From Pleurodeles waltl (taxonomy: Eukaryota; Chordata; Amphibia; Caudata; Salamandridae): 64,000 nt of DNA. This document shows positions 8,940 through 20,849 of this stretch, piece after piece. Numbering within the stretch: position 1 is the first letter of the stretch; every line of letters starts with the position of its first letter. A model generated the notes under the pieces. The model saw nothing but the letters and a program-made list of their open reading frames with translations. It was not told the origin of the DNA and searched no databases. The stretch covers positions 819,118,817-819,182,816 of the forward strand of contig NC_090445.1 of assembly GCF_031143425.1 (NCBI RefSeq). The letters run 5' to 3'. A program made the translations under genes and the position numbers.

Positions 8940-11520
8940 GACATCTGATCACTGGCGAGGAGGCTGGCCCAAGTGATCTCTCAGCTGATCCGCAAAGATC
9001 AGAACGTCTTTTTCCCGGGCCGTAGCACATCCCTAAACCTTTGCTGTCTCTTCTGGGTCCTGGAGCAGGTGCTAGACCTGGAGAAGACCTTCAACTCTTT
9101 GTACTGGGGCTATCATTTTGCCGTCTTGTCTAAATTCAGCTCAGGTCTTGTATGCTTGGACTCATCAAGCTCCCATGCACTGCTCTAACCATTGTCAAGA
9201 CTGGCAGGTATATCTTCAAGCCCATACACATCAGTCTGGGCACTTGCCGGGGATGTCCCCTCCCCCACTTCTTTTCTCCCTAACCAAGGAGCCCCTGGCC
9301 CACAAACTGCGGTCCCAAAGGCTTGAGTGGCGTATTCCATTGGAAGATGGCATACACTCCATCTCACTCTATGCCAATGACATGCAAGATGTATTTGAGC
9401 CTGTGCCTGCGATTGAGCACCTGCTCACCTAGTTTGCTGCTCTCTCTGGCCTATGAGTCCACTGTGTCAAGTCCTGCTGCTTCAATCTGCTGGCTGGGGC
9501 AACAAGGTCTGTACTCGGGCTGGGTAAGACAGTGGTAAAGTGGCAGCCAGACATTATCCGCTACCTTGACATCCAGATCTACCACAACTCCGCAGCATTG
9601 GAGGATGGCAACACTCGCTGGGCGGTGTCCTTTCTTCACTGGCAAATTTCTTTCTGGACAACCTTACTTCTGTGGATGGCAGGACATATTCCTCTGTCTA
9701 AGATGGTTATGCTGCCATGCCTACTCTATTATTTCGCTAATGTCCCAACCTATTTGCGCAAACCCTTCTTTGTTACACTTCAATAAATGCTGGGCAAATT
9801 CATTAAGTAAGGTAGCCGCTGTTGGATGGCATTATCAAAAAGTACCAACCGACTGACAGAGACAGGCTAGGGGCCCCCAATTTTGAACATTACTACCTCA
9901 CTTTCCAGTTGCAGTGTGAAGTGTGCTGGTTCACTGGATGTGATCTAGATGACACATCAACACTAGCTTCCCCCTCATGGAAGCTGAAGCGCCTGCTGCA
10001 CCTCTTTCATCCTCTGGTCCGTATGCCCATCCTGCCCATTCATTGTCTACCTGTGGCACTCTGCTGCTTCCTCACTGTTTGCACCTTACCACTGCCTTGG
10101 TGCCATACACCGCCCTGCTTCCATTGCTCAGAACACCCAGATGTCGTACCTACCTCATGTTGCCGGCTACTGTCCCTTGGCATGAAGCAGATATTCATAC
10201 CTTAGGTGACCTTTTCTCTGACACTGCACTCATCTCATTTGCAGACTTGAGAGACCACACTGGCCTCCCCCTCGGCAGTTCCTCATCTATAATTCACTTG
10301 TAGATACAGTACGATTGCACTGGGGGGACTGCAGCCTGAACCCAGTATACATTGGGTAATTCCAAATCTACATCTCCTGGGTACGGGCCGCCACTTAGTC
10401 ACATGGCTTACCAGAGCGATGCACAAGCACATATGCTTACCACTCCTGACACTCCGTGACCGGTGGGGTGAGAACTTGGGCATAAAGTGCAGCATTGTGA
10501 AATGGGCCACAATCCTGACCTACCCCACCACTGTCTCCGAGAATGCACAATTCAAGTTCATACAGTTTTTTATAATGCAAAGGGCATACCTTACTCCCAT
10601 GAAGATTAATTGAATCTTCCACCGAAGGGATGCTGCATGGCACTGCTGCTTGCATGAGGATGTAGACTTTCTATATGTGTTTTGGACCTGCCCCACGCTG
10701 ACTGACTACTGGTCATCTATTACAGCCTGCCTTTCCCATACTACTGGGATCTAATCATTATGTTCCTGACGTGTGTGTGCCCTCAGCTTGTTTGTGTGCA
10801 CTAAGAGAAATAGGGCAGTTGCTGGGTTCCTTGATCTGGTGCTCCTCTTGACCAAGCACGGAATCATGTGTGCCTGGATGTGGAGGACCCCCTTGGCACC
10901 CTTGCCTGGGCCTGCTCAGTGGAGGTGTGGGCGATGGCAGAGGATGGACAGTCAGAGTCAAAGGCAGTCATACAAACTGAGGGGACTTTGGAAGTACCCA
11001 ATCCCCTACCAGTAGGATGCCGTTCTTTAAGCCTTTCAATCTGTGGCAGATGCCGCCCCATCATGGGCCAGCATACCTATCCCGCTGCCTGCTGCAGATA
11101 CCTCACCTGTTGCACCACCAGCCCAGCTGCTACGGTAGACCCAAGCTCTCAATTTCTCACTCTCTCTCCCTCACTCTCCCCCTTTTTTCCTCTCCTCTCG
11201 TCCCCCTAGTTCTGACACTTTTTTTCTTTTTTTCTCCTATAACGCCGATGGGTTTCCTGTGTGCCAGCAGTGTGAAACTGGATGCCTTTGTGCGCCGGCT
11301 AAATGTGCTCATGTTGCTCCCCCTTGACCTACTTCCCTTCTTCTTTCGGTAACTTTATACACAAACACACCTGTGTGCATTACTCTCACCCCCCCTTGTT
11401 TTGGAACGTATACTACTTGTGCCTTACTATAGCCTTGCTGCCCGTTTAACAAGCTACTTTTATGTACCCTCAAAGAGACTTTAATGTTTGAAAATACCTA
11501 ATAAAAATATGTTTTAAAAA
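8940..11520 (+). pseudogene. L1/Tx1-type LINE ORF2 remnant (RT to 3' end)
   Basis: Degenerate plus-strand reverse transcriptase in several frames, in the right order. LISQLIRKDQNVFFPGRSTS (about 8970-9030) matches the RT thumb/finger region. DLEKTFNSLYW (9076) is the region of the first catalytic Asp (normally DAEKAFD). GTCRGCPLP follows near 9240. LYANDM at 9370-9384 is the active-site box, with Asn replacing the first Asp of YADD. Next come IIRYLDIQIYHN (9555) and a stretch aligning to the conserved MVxLPxLLYxxxNxP segment (9690-9760). The 3' end at 11495-11520 carries AATAAAAATAT and an A-rich tail. The 5' part of ORF2 (endonuclease) and ORF1 are absent. Numerous stops and frameshifts make it dead. 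Confidence 0.75.
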
Positions 11521-11814
11521 AAGTAGTAATGCATCATACTTTGTGGTTAACAGAAAGGGTGGGCCACCTCTAATGATCAAGTAAAATAGTCTAAGCTGAG
11601 GCTTATAGTTATACATATGTTAAAAAACCATAACTCGTTGCCCAAAGTTACATTCCTGAAAAGCTATACTTTCTTCAGATAAGTATAACTATAACTGCTG
11701 AATTTCTATGGTGTTGTATGGGCAAAATGCCAACCTAACTATCACGTCCTTTTAACCTTTGTTTTTTTCAGTGAATTTCTATGTTTATTTTTTTAACACA
11801 CACGTTAATATTTC
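11521..11814. other. Flank between L1 tail and interspersed repeat
   Basis: AT-rich; contains AACCATAACTCGTTGCCCAA (11627), weakly echoed in inverted form near 21690-21715, which may mark the outer ends of the repeat that hosts the piggyBac insertion. Confidence 0.35.
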
Positions 11815-12294
11815 TGTCAGGTTGCGGCCAACCAGTCAGGTCTTTGCTTTTCCCCAGGATTTGAGGAGGATCCAAGAAGGATCCTCGAATCCGTGGATCG
11901 ACTGGAAAAAACAGGTCAATTTTTTTGCCCATGAGGGGTCCCTAAGGGACCTCTCCATGTGCCCTATGGGGTCAGGATACCTTGAATGTTTAACACAGTT
12001 TTTTCTCACCCGCCCCCCCCCACCATGCAGTGCTAGAAACAAAATGGTGTTCGCAACTTGTCTGTCAGGTTGTGGCCAGCCAATCAGGGCCTTGCTTTTC
12101 CTCCGAATCCGCGGAGGATCCGCGTCCCTACATATAAAATGCGTTTTTTATTTAATAACTAGAAAACTATTGAACAGATTTACACCAATTCACAAAAATG
12201 GCTCTTTCTGGACCAAGAGCTGGCTTTCTGCCAAATCTGGTGGAAATCCGTACAGCAGTTCAGGCTGTAGTCGTGTTCAAAATCCTCATGGAAG
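11815..12294. repeat. Interspersed repeat, left part, interrupted at TTAA by the piggyBac element
   Basis: Contains an internal direct repeat: CTGTCAGGTTGYGGCCARCC occurs at 11815 and again at 12061, each followed by CTTTGCTTTTCC/CTTGCTTTTCC. The repeat ends at GGAAG before TTAA. The candidate right part resumes at 21505. That the two parts were once contiguous is inference, based partly on remembered newt repeat sequence. Confidence 0.5.
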
Positions 12295-12344
12295 TTAACC
12301 CCTTAGCTGCTGGGCCGTTTCCCCCCCCCCCAGTGCTGAGCCCT

Positions 12345-13370
12345 TTTTTGGCTATTTGGGGTAGTTCGCGCTTAGGCCTTCATTACTTTTTGTCCACATA
12401 AGCTATCCACGCCAAATTTGCGTCCTTTTTTAACAACATCCTAGGGATTCTAATGGTACCCAGAGTTTGTGGTTTCCCCTGGAGGAGACCAAGGAAATAG
12501 CCAAAATACAGTGAAAATGTTGTTTTTTCCAAAAAAATGGGAAAAAAGGGCTGCCGAAGAAGGCTTGTGTTTTTTTCCCTGAAAATGCCATCAACAAAGG
12601 GTTTCTGGTGCTGAAATCACTATCTTCCCACCTTTCAGGAACGGGCAGACTTGAATCAGAAAACCACATTTTCCAACACAAATTTGGCATTTTACTGGGA
12701 CATACCCCATTTTTACTATTTTTGGTGCTTTCAACCTCCTTCCAGTTAGTGACAGGAATGGGTGTAAAACCAATGCTGGATCCCAGAAAGCTAAACATTT
12801 CTGAAAACTAGACAAAATTCTGAATTCAGCAAGGGGTCATTTGTGTAGATCCTATAAGGTTTTCCTACAGAAAATAACAGCTGAAATAAAAAAATATTGA
12901 AATTGAGCTGAAAACAACAGCCATTTTTCTTTATGTTTTACTCTGTAACTTTTTCCTGCGATGTCAGATTTCTGAAAGCAATATACCGTTTTGTCTGCTG
13001 GACTCTTCTGGTTGCGGGGATATAAAGGGCTTGTAGGTTCATCAAGAACCCTAGGTACCCAGAGCCAATAAATGAGCTGCACCCTGCAGTTGGTTTTCAT
13101 TCTATACTGGGTATACAGCAATTCATTTGCTGAAATATGAAGAGTGAAAAAAAGGTATCAAGAACACCTTTGCATTTCCAAAATGGGATCAAGATAAGGT
13201 TTTGAGGAGCAGTGGTTATTTGCACATATCTGAATTCCGAGGTGCCCATACTATCATGTGAATTGCAGGGCATTTCTCAAATAGACGTCTTGTTTACACA
13301 CTCTCTTATATTTGGAAGGAAAAAATGTAGAGAAAGATAAGTGGCAATAACACTTGTTTTGCTATTCTAT
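12345..13370. other. Left arm of the piggyBac-type element, non-coding
   Basis: About 1 kb of AT-rich sequence with many short homopolymer runs and no convincing open frame longer than about 120 codons. It runs directly into the 383-bp array. Confidence 0.45.
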
Positions 13371-15352
13371 GTTCCCCCAAGTCTCCCGATAAAAATTCTA
13401 CCTCACTTGTGTGGGTAGGCCTAGTGCCCGCGACAGGAAAAGCCCCAAAACACAACATGGACACATCCCATTTTTTTATAGAAAACACAGCTGTTTTTTC
13501 CAAAGTGCCTACCTGTAGATTTTTGCCTCTAGCTCAGCCGGCACATAGTGAAACCTACCAAACCTGTGCATTTTTTAATACTAGAGACCTAGGGGAATCT
13601 AAGATGGGGTGACTCGTGGGGCTCTGACCAGGGTTTGTTACCCAGAATCCTTTGCAAACCTCAAAAAGTGGCTAAAAAAACAAGTTTTCCTCACATTTCG
13701 GTGACAGAAAGTTCTGGAATCTGAGAGGAGCCACAAATTTCCTTCCACCCAGCGTTCCACCAAGTCTCCCGATAAAAATGATACCTCACTTGTGTGGGTA
13801 GGCCTAGCGCCCGCTACAGGAAATGCCCCAAAACACAACGTGGACACATCCCATTTTTTGACAAAATACAGAGCTGTTTTTTGCAAAGTGCCTACCTGTA
13901 GATTTTGGCCTCTAGCTCAGCTGGCACATAGGGAAACCTACCAAACCTGTGCATTTTTTAAAACTAGAGACCTAGGGGAATCCAAGATGGGGTGACTCGT
14001 GGGGCTCTGACCAGGGTCTGTTACCCAGAATCCTTTGCAAACCTCAAAAAGTGGCTAAAAAAACAAGTTTTCCTCACATTTCGGTGACAGAAAGTTCTGG
14101 AATCTGAAAGGAGCCACAAATTTCCTTCCACCCAGCGTCCCCCCAAGTCTCCCGATAAAAATTATACCTCACTTGTGCGGGTGGGCCTAGCGCCCGCGAC
14201 AGGAAATGCCCCAAAACGCAACGTGGACACATCAAATATTTTGAAAGAAAACAGAGGTGTTTTTTGCAAAGTGCCTACCTGTAGATTTTGGCCTCTAGCT
14301 CAGCCGGCACCTAGGGAAACCTACCAAACCTGTGCATTTTTGAAAACTAGAGACCTAGGGGAATCCAAGATGGGGTGACTTGCGTGGCTCTGACCAGGTT
14401 CTGTTACCCAGAATCCTTTGCAAACCTCAAAAAGTGGCTAAAAAAACAAGTTTTCCTCACATTTCGGTGACAAAAAGTTCTGGAATCTGAGAGGAGTCAC
14501 AAATTTCCTTCCACCCAGCGTCCCCCCAAGTCTCCCGATAAAAATGATACCTCACTTGTGTGGGTGGGCCTAGCGCCCGCGACAGGAAATGCCCCAAAAC
14601 GCAACGTGGACACATCAAATATTTTGAAAGAAAACAGAGGTGTTTTTTGCAAAGTGCCTACCTGTAGATTTTGGCCTCTAGCTCAGCCGGCACCTAGGGA
14701 AACCTACCAAACCTGTGCATTTTTGAAAACTAGAGACCTAGGGGAATCCAAGATGGGGTGACTTGCGTGGCTCTGACCAGGTTCTGTTACCCAGAATCCT
14801 TTGCAAACCTCAAAAAGTGGCTAAAAAAACAAGTTTTCCTCACATTTCGGTGACAAAAAGTTCTGGAATCTGAGAGGAGTCACAAATTTCCTTCCACCCA
14901 GCGTTCCCCCACGTCTCCCGATAAAAATGATAACTCACTTGTGTGGGTAGGCCTAGCGCCCGCGACAGGAAATGCCCCAAAACGCAACGTGGACACATCA
15001 AATATTTTGAAAGAAAACAGAGGTGTTTTTTGCAAAGTGCCTACCTGTAGATTTTGGCCTCTAGCTCAGCCGGCACCTAGGGAAACCTACCAAACCTGTG
15101 CATTTTTGAAAACTAGAGACCTAGGGGAATCCAAGATGGGGTGACTTGCGGGGCTCTGACCAGGTTCTGTTACCCAGAATCCTTTGCAAACCTCAAAAAG
15201 TGGCTAAAAAAACAAGTTTTCCTCACATTTCGGTGACAGAAAGTTCTGGAATCTGAGAGGAGCCACAAATTTCCTTTCACCCAGTGTCCCCCAAGGCTCC
15301 CGATAAAAATGATACCTCACTTGTGTGGGTAGGCCTAGCGTCCGCAACAGGA
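13371..15352. repeat. 383-bp tandem array, about 5.2 copies
   Basis: GTCTCCCGATAAAAAT recurs at 13381, 13764, 14147, 14530 and 14913, exactly 383 bases apart, and as GGCTCCCGATAAAAAT 382 bases later. Units 3 to 5 are almost identical over most of their length; units 1 and 2 are more diverged, so recent homogenisation affected the right part. Each unit has the same 67-codon open frame, but 383 is not a multiple of three, so no protein spans units and coding use is unlikely. Confidence 0.95.
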
Positions 15353-15990
15353 ATGGATCACACAAGGGTCAATGGTAGTCCTTGCTTGAGGTCTACTGTT
15401 AACCCTGGAGTTATTCATTCCTGAAGCAGGCACTAGGCGCAGGCACACAAGCGGGGTTGTGTTTTTATCAGGACAAGTGGGGAAACACTGGGTGGTAGGA
15501 ATTTTGAGGATCCCTGCAGATCCCTGGACTTCTGCTCATTGGAATGCAAGGAAAATGTGTTTTTTAAGCACATAATGTAATTTCAAGGGGATTCTGGGTG
15601 AAGGAAAACTGGTGAGAGCCATGCAAGTCCTGCACCCTTGGACTCCCCTGGTACTAGTTTGTTAAAGTTAACCCACCACTCACACTGGTTGGTTTTAGCA
15701 CCTCCAGAAATTATGGTTTCAAAGCATGATTACTTATCAAAGTATCTGAATATTGAAACCAAGCCTTCTGAAGGTGGGCCATAAAGCCGCGTCCATGCAC
15801 CAACCTCTTTATGGTCCATTCACACGCCATTCACGCACAACAAACAACCCTTTCATATCGCCAGCCACGGGCCCAATCCAACCAATCACTCCACTCACAT
15901 TAACTTACCGCTGCCAGACAAGGGCCCATCACATTCACACGCCACAGAACGGAATAAGTTTGACTACATTTTACCACCTGTCAAGTAACT
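15353..15990. other. Link between tandem array and 285-bp duplication
   Basis: No gene seen. Contains GTTAACCC at 15667, which resembles a piggyBac end but has no partner that I could find. Confidence 0.4.
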
Positions 15991-17010
15991 GCCTCCTTCT
16001 TCCTTAACGTTACCAAATGCATGCATAACAAATCTTTACTAATGACTCCTGTGACAGCCACCTGAGGCTCAGGAAGACATGTTTTTCATGCGCCTTTAAC
16101 GCACTCTCTGTGCTAAATCCAACTCCTTCCAGTTTGTGGATGCAAGTTGGGGGTGTCCGAGTATGCCGTACAAAGCGATTCCTCGAACTGAGTGAGCATA
16201 TCTACCTTTGAAACTAAGGGAGACATGCTGGGGATTTCTCATGCTGTTACCTAAAGAGAAGGTCATAGGCTACCTGCCTCCTTCTTCCTTAACATTACCA
16301 AATGCATGCGCAACAAACCTTTACTAATGACTCCTGTGACAGCCACCTGAGGCTCAGGAAGACATGTTTTTCATGCGCCTTTAACGCACTCTCTGTGCTA
16401 AATCCAACTCCTTCCAGTTTGTGGATGCAAGTTGGGGGTGTCCGAGTATACCGTACAAAGCGATTCCTCGAACTGAGGGAGACATGCTGGGGATTTCTCA
16501 TGATGTTCCCTAAAGAGAAGGTCATAGCCTATGGAAAAGGGTAGTGTTTGGTACATAGGGGAGTCCATGAGAACGTAGCCTATGTCCCAGCCAACATTAT
16601 GTCCAGTGATGTGACTATAATGCACTTATACAGCAAACTGAACATCTACTAAGTTCTGATGGAGGATGAACATGAAAAGCAGGTCAAACACTGACCTATA
16701 CAAGTCATTCTCCTTTAGTGCTGGGATGGCACCAATGGGTTTGAATCCATAGGTGTAGATGATGTACATCTGTACTACCTTTACTATCTGCCTTCTACCT
16801 GTGCAATAACCCTGTGAAGGTACTCCTACCATAAGCTTTCCTTACCCATCCATGTCTCTGTTCTCATCATAGTCCTGGCTAATCCTGTATAATAGCCAAG
16901 TGAACCTATACTAGTTTGTGGAAGCAAGTTGGGGGTTTCCAAGTATGCCGTACAAAGTGATTCCTCGAACTGAGAGAGCATATCTACCGTTGAAAGTAAG
17001 GTAGACATGC
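15991..17010. repeat. 285-bp direct duplication plus a partial third copy
   Basis: Copy 1 starts at 15991 and copy 2 at 16276, both with GCCTCCTTCTTCCTTAACRT; they run about 255-285 bases at high identity. Copy 2 lacks about 27 bases (AGTGAGCATATCTACCTTTG and following) present in copy 1. A third partial copy at about 16913-17010 repeats AGTTTGTGGAAGCAAGTTGG and retains the GAGCATATCTACC segment. It lies downstream of the transposase gene inside the piggyBac-type element. Confidence 0.85.
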
Positions 17011-17235
17011 AGGTGAAGAAAGGGTACTCCGTGGCAATGTGGCATATGTTCTGTCCACTAGTATATGCAGTAGGGGGAAGAAAATGCATGTTAATTGAAC
17101 AGAACACCGACCACGCCAAAAGGAAGTCCATGATGAAGTAAAATTCTGTGGCTCCTTGCCTAACGAAGCAGTGGCCCATGGACGTTCAGTATCCATGCAC
17201 TGCCACTAAAAGGATTACCCAACAGCAGCTCAACC

Positions 17236-19081
17236 TCAGTCGATTTCCCAGAACTTTGCTTTAGTATGATACAACGTAAAGCAAGTAGGGATACAGAGGC
17301 CTGGTTGTGATGGACACTGGGGACAGTAATACCGACTCTCCTGCCGCTTTCCATGCTTTGAGCACACTTTACAGCGACGACATGGACGATCCTTTTTGGG
17401 TGTTTTAGGTATGCGATCAGCAAAGTGTCGCTCCTGCAGCCTTGCCACATCCTCCAGAACATATGAGGTGGAGGCTGCTGCTTCTTCTGTAACAGCAGTG
17501 AGGCTTTCAATTACAGACAACTGGAAGTCAAGGAAAGTCATGTCTTCCTGTTGTTGTCTGACGGTAAACAACATACGCATTATATGTTGCCATCTGAATC
17601 AGGTGGGTAAACAGTTTCTTGTACCAAGTGCGAGTTTTACGACACGCATTGTATGGTTGAAGAACCTGGTCGTTCTTGTCCACTCCACCCATGTACTTAT
17701 TGTAATCGAGTATACAGATGGGCTTGTGGACTTCGGCCATCTGACTCCAAACCGTGATGGGAGAAGTGCTCTCATCATGAATTGTAGTGAGCACGTATAC
17801 ATCACGTCTATCTAGGAACTTGACTGCGAGCAGTTCGTTAGAAAGCAATGCAGTACTCGGTGATTTCTGGAGCTTCTTGCAAACAAGCTCCTGCGGGAAT
17901 CCTTTGCGGTTACAACAAACTGTACCGCAGGCCACAGTGCCAGCTTTGTAGAGCTCACTGAACAGCTCTACTCCTGTATAGAAATTGTCCACATAAAGGT
18001 TATAACCTTTGTGAAGAAGTGGCTGGACAAGTTCCCAAACAATCTTACCTGTGAGTGCTAACGCGGGAGGGCAACCTACAGGGTTTAGGGTAGAATCCTT
18101 CCCTGTATACACTCTCAGGCTGTACACATAGCCAGTAGAGCTCTCACACAGCATGTACAGCTTTATGCCATAGCGAGCTCTTTTGCTCGCAATGTACTGT
18201 CTGAAAAGCAGCCGTCCTTTGTACAGGATCAAGGACTCATCGACTGCTATATTCTTTCCAGGAGTATAGATCTCTGGAAACCTGGCAGACAAATGTTCCA
18301 CGACAGGCCGAATTTCGAACAACCTGTCATGATCTGGATGGTCCCGGGGCAATGCAGCAGAATTGTCATTGAAATGCAGCATGCGCTGCAGTAGCAAAAA
18401 ACGATCTCTGCTCATGTATGGTGCGAAGATGGGAGTTACCCAAACCGTGCGAGTCGTCCAGTAGGACTGCAAGGTGGGTTTCTGTACTAACCCCATTTTG
18501 AGCGCAAGGCCCAAAAATATCTTCAACTCCGCCAGCGAAGTGGGAGTCCACTGGCGTGCCCTAGAACGGGGCCCTAGAGTGCCTCCGCACTCCCTCAGAA
18601 ATTGGTCTGCACGCAAATTTGTTTGCTGCACAACTTTCTGAAGAAAGTCAACATCCAAAAACAGATAGATGTAGTCGACTGGCAAAAAGTTAGCTGTATC
18701 AACTTTACATCCAGCGTCACCAGTAAAAGGTGGAATTTGGGGCTGAACCAAACAGGGGGGCTGCCAAGAGAGCACTCTCTCTGTGCTTGCGGCAGCAAGC
18801 ACGTGCTCTCTGGGTTCGGCTAACCCAATGTGGTCCTGCTGCCCAGAATGTGCTTGCGAAGGGACAGCACGGATGTCGTCATTGTCTCCTTCAGACTCAC
18901 TGGAAGAGGTGTCGTCAGATGGGACTCCGCCGACTGAAAAATCACTCCCAGAATCTGCCCCATTGTCCTCTCCCTCAGATGCTGTCTCAGTGTCTGCTGT
19001 CTCAGTCTCTGAGCCTACATCAGAACTGTCCTCCGTAACCCGAGCTAGGGCTTGATCAGCAGTCATCCAACGAGACGCCAT
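17236..19081 (-). pseudogene. piggyBac transposase, one frameshift from intact
   Basis: DDE-superfamily transposase that excises and inserts at TTAA. The main frame starts MASRWMTADQ at 19081; it has an acidic, Ser-rich N-terminus (residues 1-70), a DDE_Tnp_1_7 domain (about 130-500), and the three catalytic aspartates in AVDESLI (D281), LYVDNFYT (D365) and GGVDKND (D468). It ends early at codon 517. From about 17560 the correct sequence continues in the adjacent frame to 17236 (DFQLSVIESL onward) and includes the C-terminal Cys-rich domain (RPCRRCKVC, then CPQCPSQPGLC), which in piggyBac binds the ends. The slip coincides with an ACAACAACA tract near 17550. Apart from this indel I saw no internal stop, which points to recent activity. 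The ATG at 19081 precedes the acidic region and is the natural start. Confidence 0.92.
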
Positions 19082-19481
19082 CTCTGCAACTGGCTAAACT
19101 GTCCCTCTAAATTACTAGCCTACGTAGAAGGCAGATAGTCACAAAATTGCTTGTGGGTATGTTTGTTGTGTACTACAGGAAATGTCGTCACCTTACCTTC
19201 GCTTCTTCTCCAATTCTGCAGATTCTCTGAAAACACTGAAAAAAACAAAAAAGAATGTATTACTTCACCTTACCACACACCCTGTGCAACAGTCATTTTT
19301 GGTGCTCTGCCTCCCATTACCTCCTCTTCTAATTCCCTCAGTACTACCCAGCAAAAGTGCCACTCATATCTCCATAGTCCCCCTGGCATTACATTTGTTT
19401 TAAAGCGCAGGTAACGCTTGCCTTTACTAATCCACTCAGCTACTTTATGGCAACTGCCACTACAGAAAAGACATGCATGCA

Positions 19482-19483
<2 letters not shown>
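19082..19483. other. Upstream region of the piggyBac transposase gene
   Basis: Presumed promoter and 5' leader on the minus strand. No TATA box was convincing. Shadow open frames on both strands (19151-19414) show no domain features. Confidence 0.4.

Positions 19484-19566
<83 letters not shown>
19484..19566. repeat. (AT)n microsatellite, about 83 bases
   Basis: Uninterrupted alternating A/T after GCATGCATGCAT. Directly abuts the palindrome at 19569. Isoleucine/tyrosine open frames over it are artefacts. Confidence 0.97.
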
Positions 19567-19568
<2 letters not shown>

Positions 19569-19569
<1 letters not shown>

Positions 19570-19763
19570 GTGAACAAGATTCTCACCCCACTCCACGAGG
19601 TTCAAATTGGCATCTTTTATTGCAAGCAACAGCCATGTACGCGTTTCGACTCCCAAGGATTCTTGATCACAGTAAATGAGTCCCTCTTTTCTTTCATTGT
19701 TTATACTTGCAATAAAACATGTCAATTTGAACCTCGTGGAGTGCGGTGAGATTCTTGTTCACA
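19569..19763. mobile_element. Palindromic MITE-like element, 41-bp arms
   Basis: TGTGAACAAGATTCTCACC (19569) through the start of the centre is matched by the inverted copy ending GGTGAGATTCTTGTTCACA at 19763; arms are about 41 bases with one or two mismatches. The centre carries ACGCGTTTCGACTCCCAAGG and TTGATCAC. A related shorter element with the same CACCGCACTCCA/TGGAGTGCGGTG ends lies at 19996-20115. Confidence 0.7.
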
Positions 19764-19772
19764 AAATATTTT

Positions 19773-19966
19773 CGAGGTTGCTCTCCTCCATCACTGAGCA
19801 CCGGCAGTGGAGTGCGCTGCGCAACAATCTTTTTAACCAATTTGTGTTGCATATATATATATATATATATATATAATAATATATATATATATATATGTTT
19901 AGAAACAAAGTGGTTGAAGGGTTGCTGGGAGGCACACTCCACTGCCGGTGCCCAGTGACAGAGAAG
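19773..19966. mobile_element. Inverted repeat enclosing an (AT)n core
   Basis: Left arm includes GAGCACCGGCAGTGGAGTGC (19797). The right arm includes CACTCCACTGCCGGTGCCCA (about 19936). Between them at about 19850-19896 is an AT dinucleotide tract, giving a large AT-cored palindrome. Confidence 0.7.
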
Positions 19967-19995
19967 ACCAATCTAGAAATTAGCTAATGCCGAAA

Positions 19996-20115
19996 AATTT
20001 CACCGCACTCCATGAAGTACAAATAAACGTGTATTTTATTGCAGTCAATAACCACCAACGTGTTTCAACTCACCAAGGAGTCTTGATCACGGTCCTCGTG
20101 GAGTGCGGTGAAATT
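19996..20115. mobile_element. Second, shorter copy of the palindromic MITE-like element
   Basis: Ends AATTTCACCGCACTCCATGA (19996) and TCGTGGAGTGCGGTGAAATT (20096-20115) are inverted repeats related to those of 19569-19763; centre also has a CGTGTTTCAACTCACCAAGG variant and TTGATCACGG. Confidence 0.65.
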
Positions 20116-20590
20116 GTTCACCATTATAAAACAACACACACAAGAATAACAAGCATTTACAATGCAATGGGTCTCGCATCTGCTCGAGTTAGAGCTATTA
20201 GCGTTATAAACTCCTAACCCAACTTTTCTTGCCACATAAATTGATAATTGAAAGTTAAACTCTTTCACATAAGAGAGCCGATTCACAGCGCCACGGCCAC
20301 CATGAGCATCATGTGAAGAGTTACACAAAAGGAAAAGAAGTTCGCTGGCAGTTAAACGTAACAGCAAAAGTGCAATTAGCCATGTACCAGGGGCGATGGC
20401 CAAGGTGGTAACAAAACCTCCCCAAGGAGGGACAAAGGTAAATCATTTTCCAATGTAATCAAAGGATTTTTGAAGGGCAAGCCCACGAACGAGTGGTAGT
20501 GATGGGCGTGAGGTGGGCGTTGTTAGAAGCCCAGATACACACCAACAAGTCAGAAAAGCAGCACATGGGCGCTGCAATGCTTGTCCTGAA
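20116..20590. other. Unassigned stretch inside the piggyBac-type element
   Basis: No gene recognised; open frames of 75-112 codons here lack any domain signature. Confidence 0.4.
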
Positions 20591-20596
20591 AAAAAA

Positions 20597-20626
20597 TATA
20601 TATATATATCTATATCTATATATATA

Positions 20627-20677
<51 letters not shown>

Positions 20678-20692
20678 ACATATATATACATA
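20597..20692. repeat. (AT)n-rich microsatellite with (CTATATAT) interruptions, then (GA)n
   Basis: AT dinucleotide tract broken early by CTATATCTATA and late by GTATACATATA, followed at 20697-20720 by GAGAGAGAGAG. Confidence 0.95.
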
Positions 20693-20849
20693 TATATGAG
20701 AGAGAGAGAGAGAAAGAAAACAAGACACTCATGTCACAAACCTTTTTTTTTTATACATGTGTGCTTGCCCTTGGCAAAGCACACATGTATAAAACAAAAA
20801 TGGCCCCATTGATGGTCACCCTAAGGGCTGACCACCAACAATTTCTCTT

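Noticed and set aside
13409..15144. Five similar 67-codon open frames
   Set aside because: They are the same segment of the 383-bp satellite unit; period is not a multiple of three and no start or splice context is conserved for a gene.
13381..15352. Considered a CRISPR-like or regulated repeat array
   Set aside because: Units are 383 bases with no short-repeat/spacer pattern, and the context is a vertebrate transposon; plain satellite array.
15667..15674. GTTAACCC as an alternative piggyBac left end
   Set aside because: Following bases do not match the right terminus, unlike the sequence at 12295.
19447..20812. Several open frames of alternating Ile and Tyr
   Set aside because: Products of (AT)n microsatellites.
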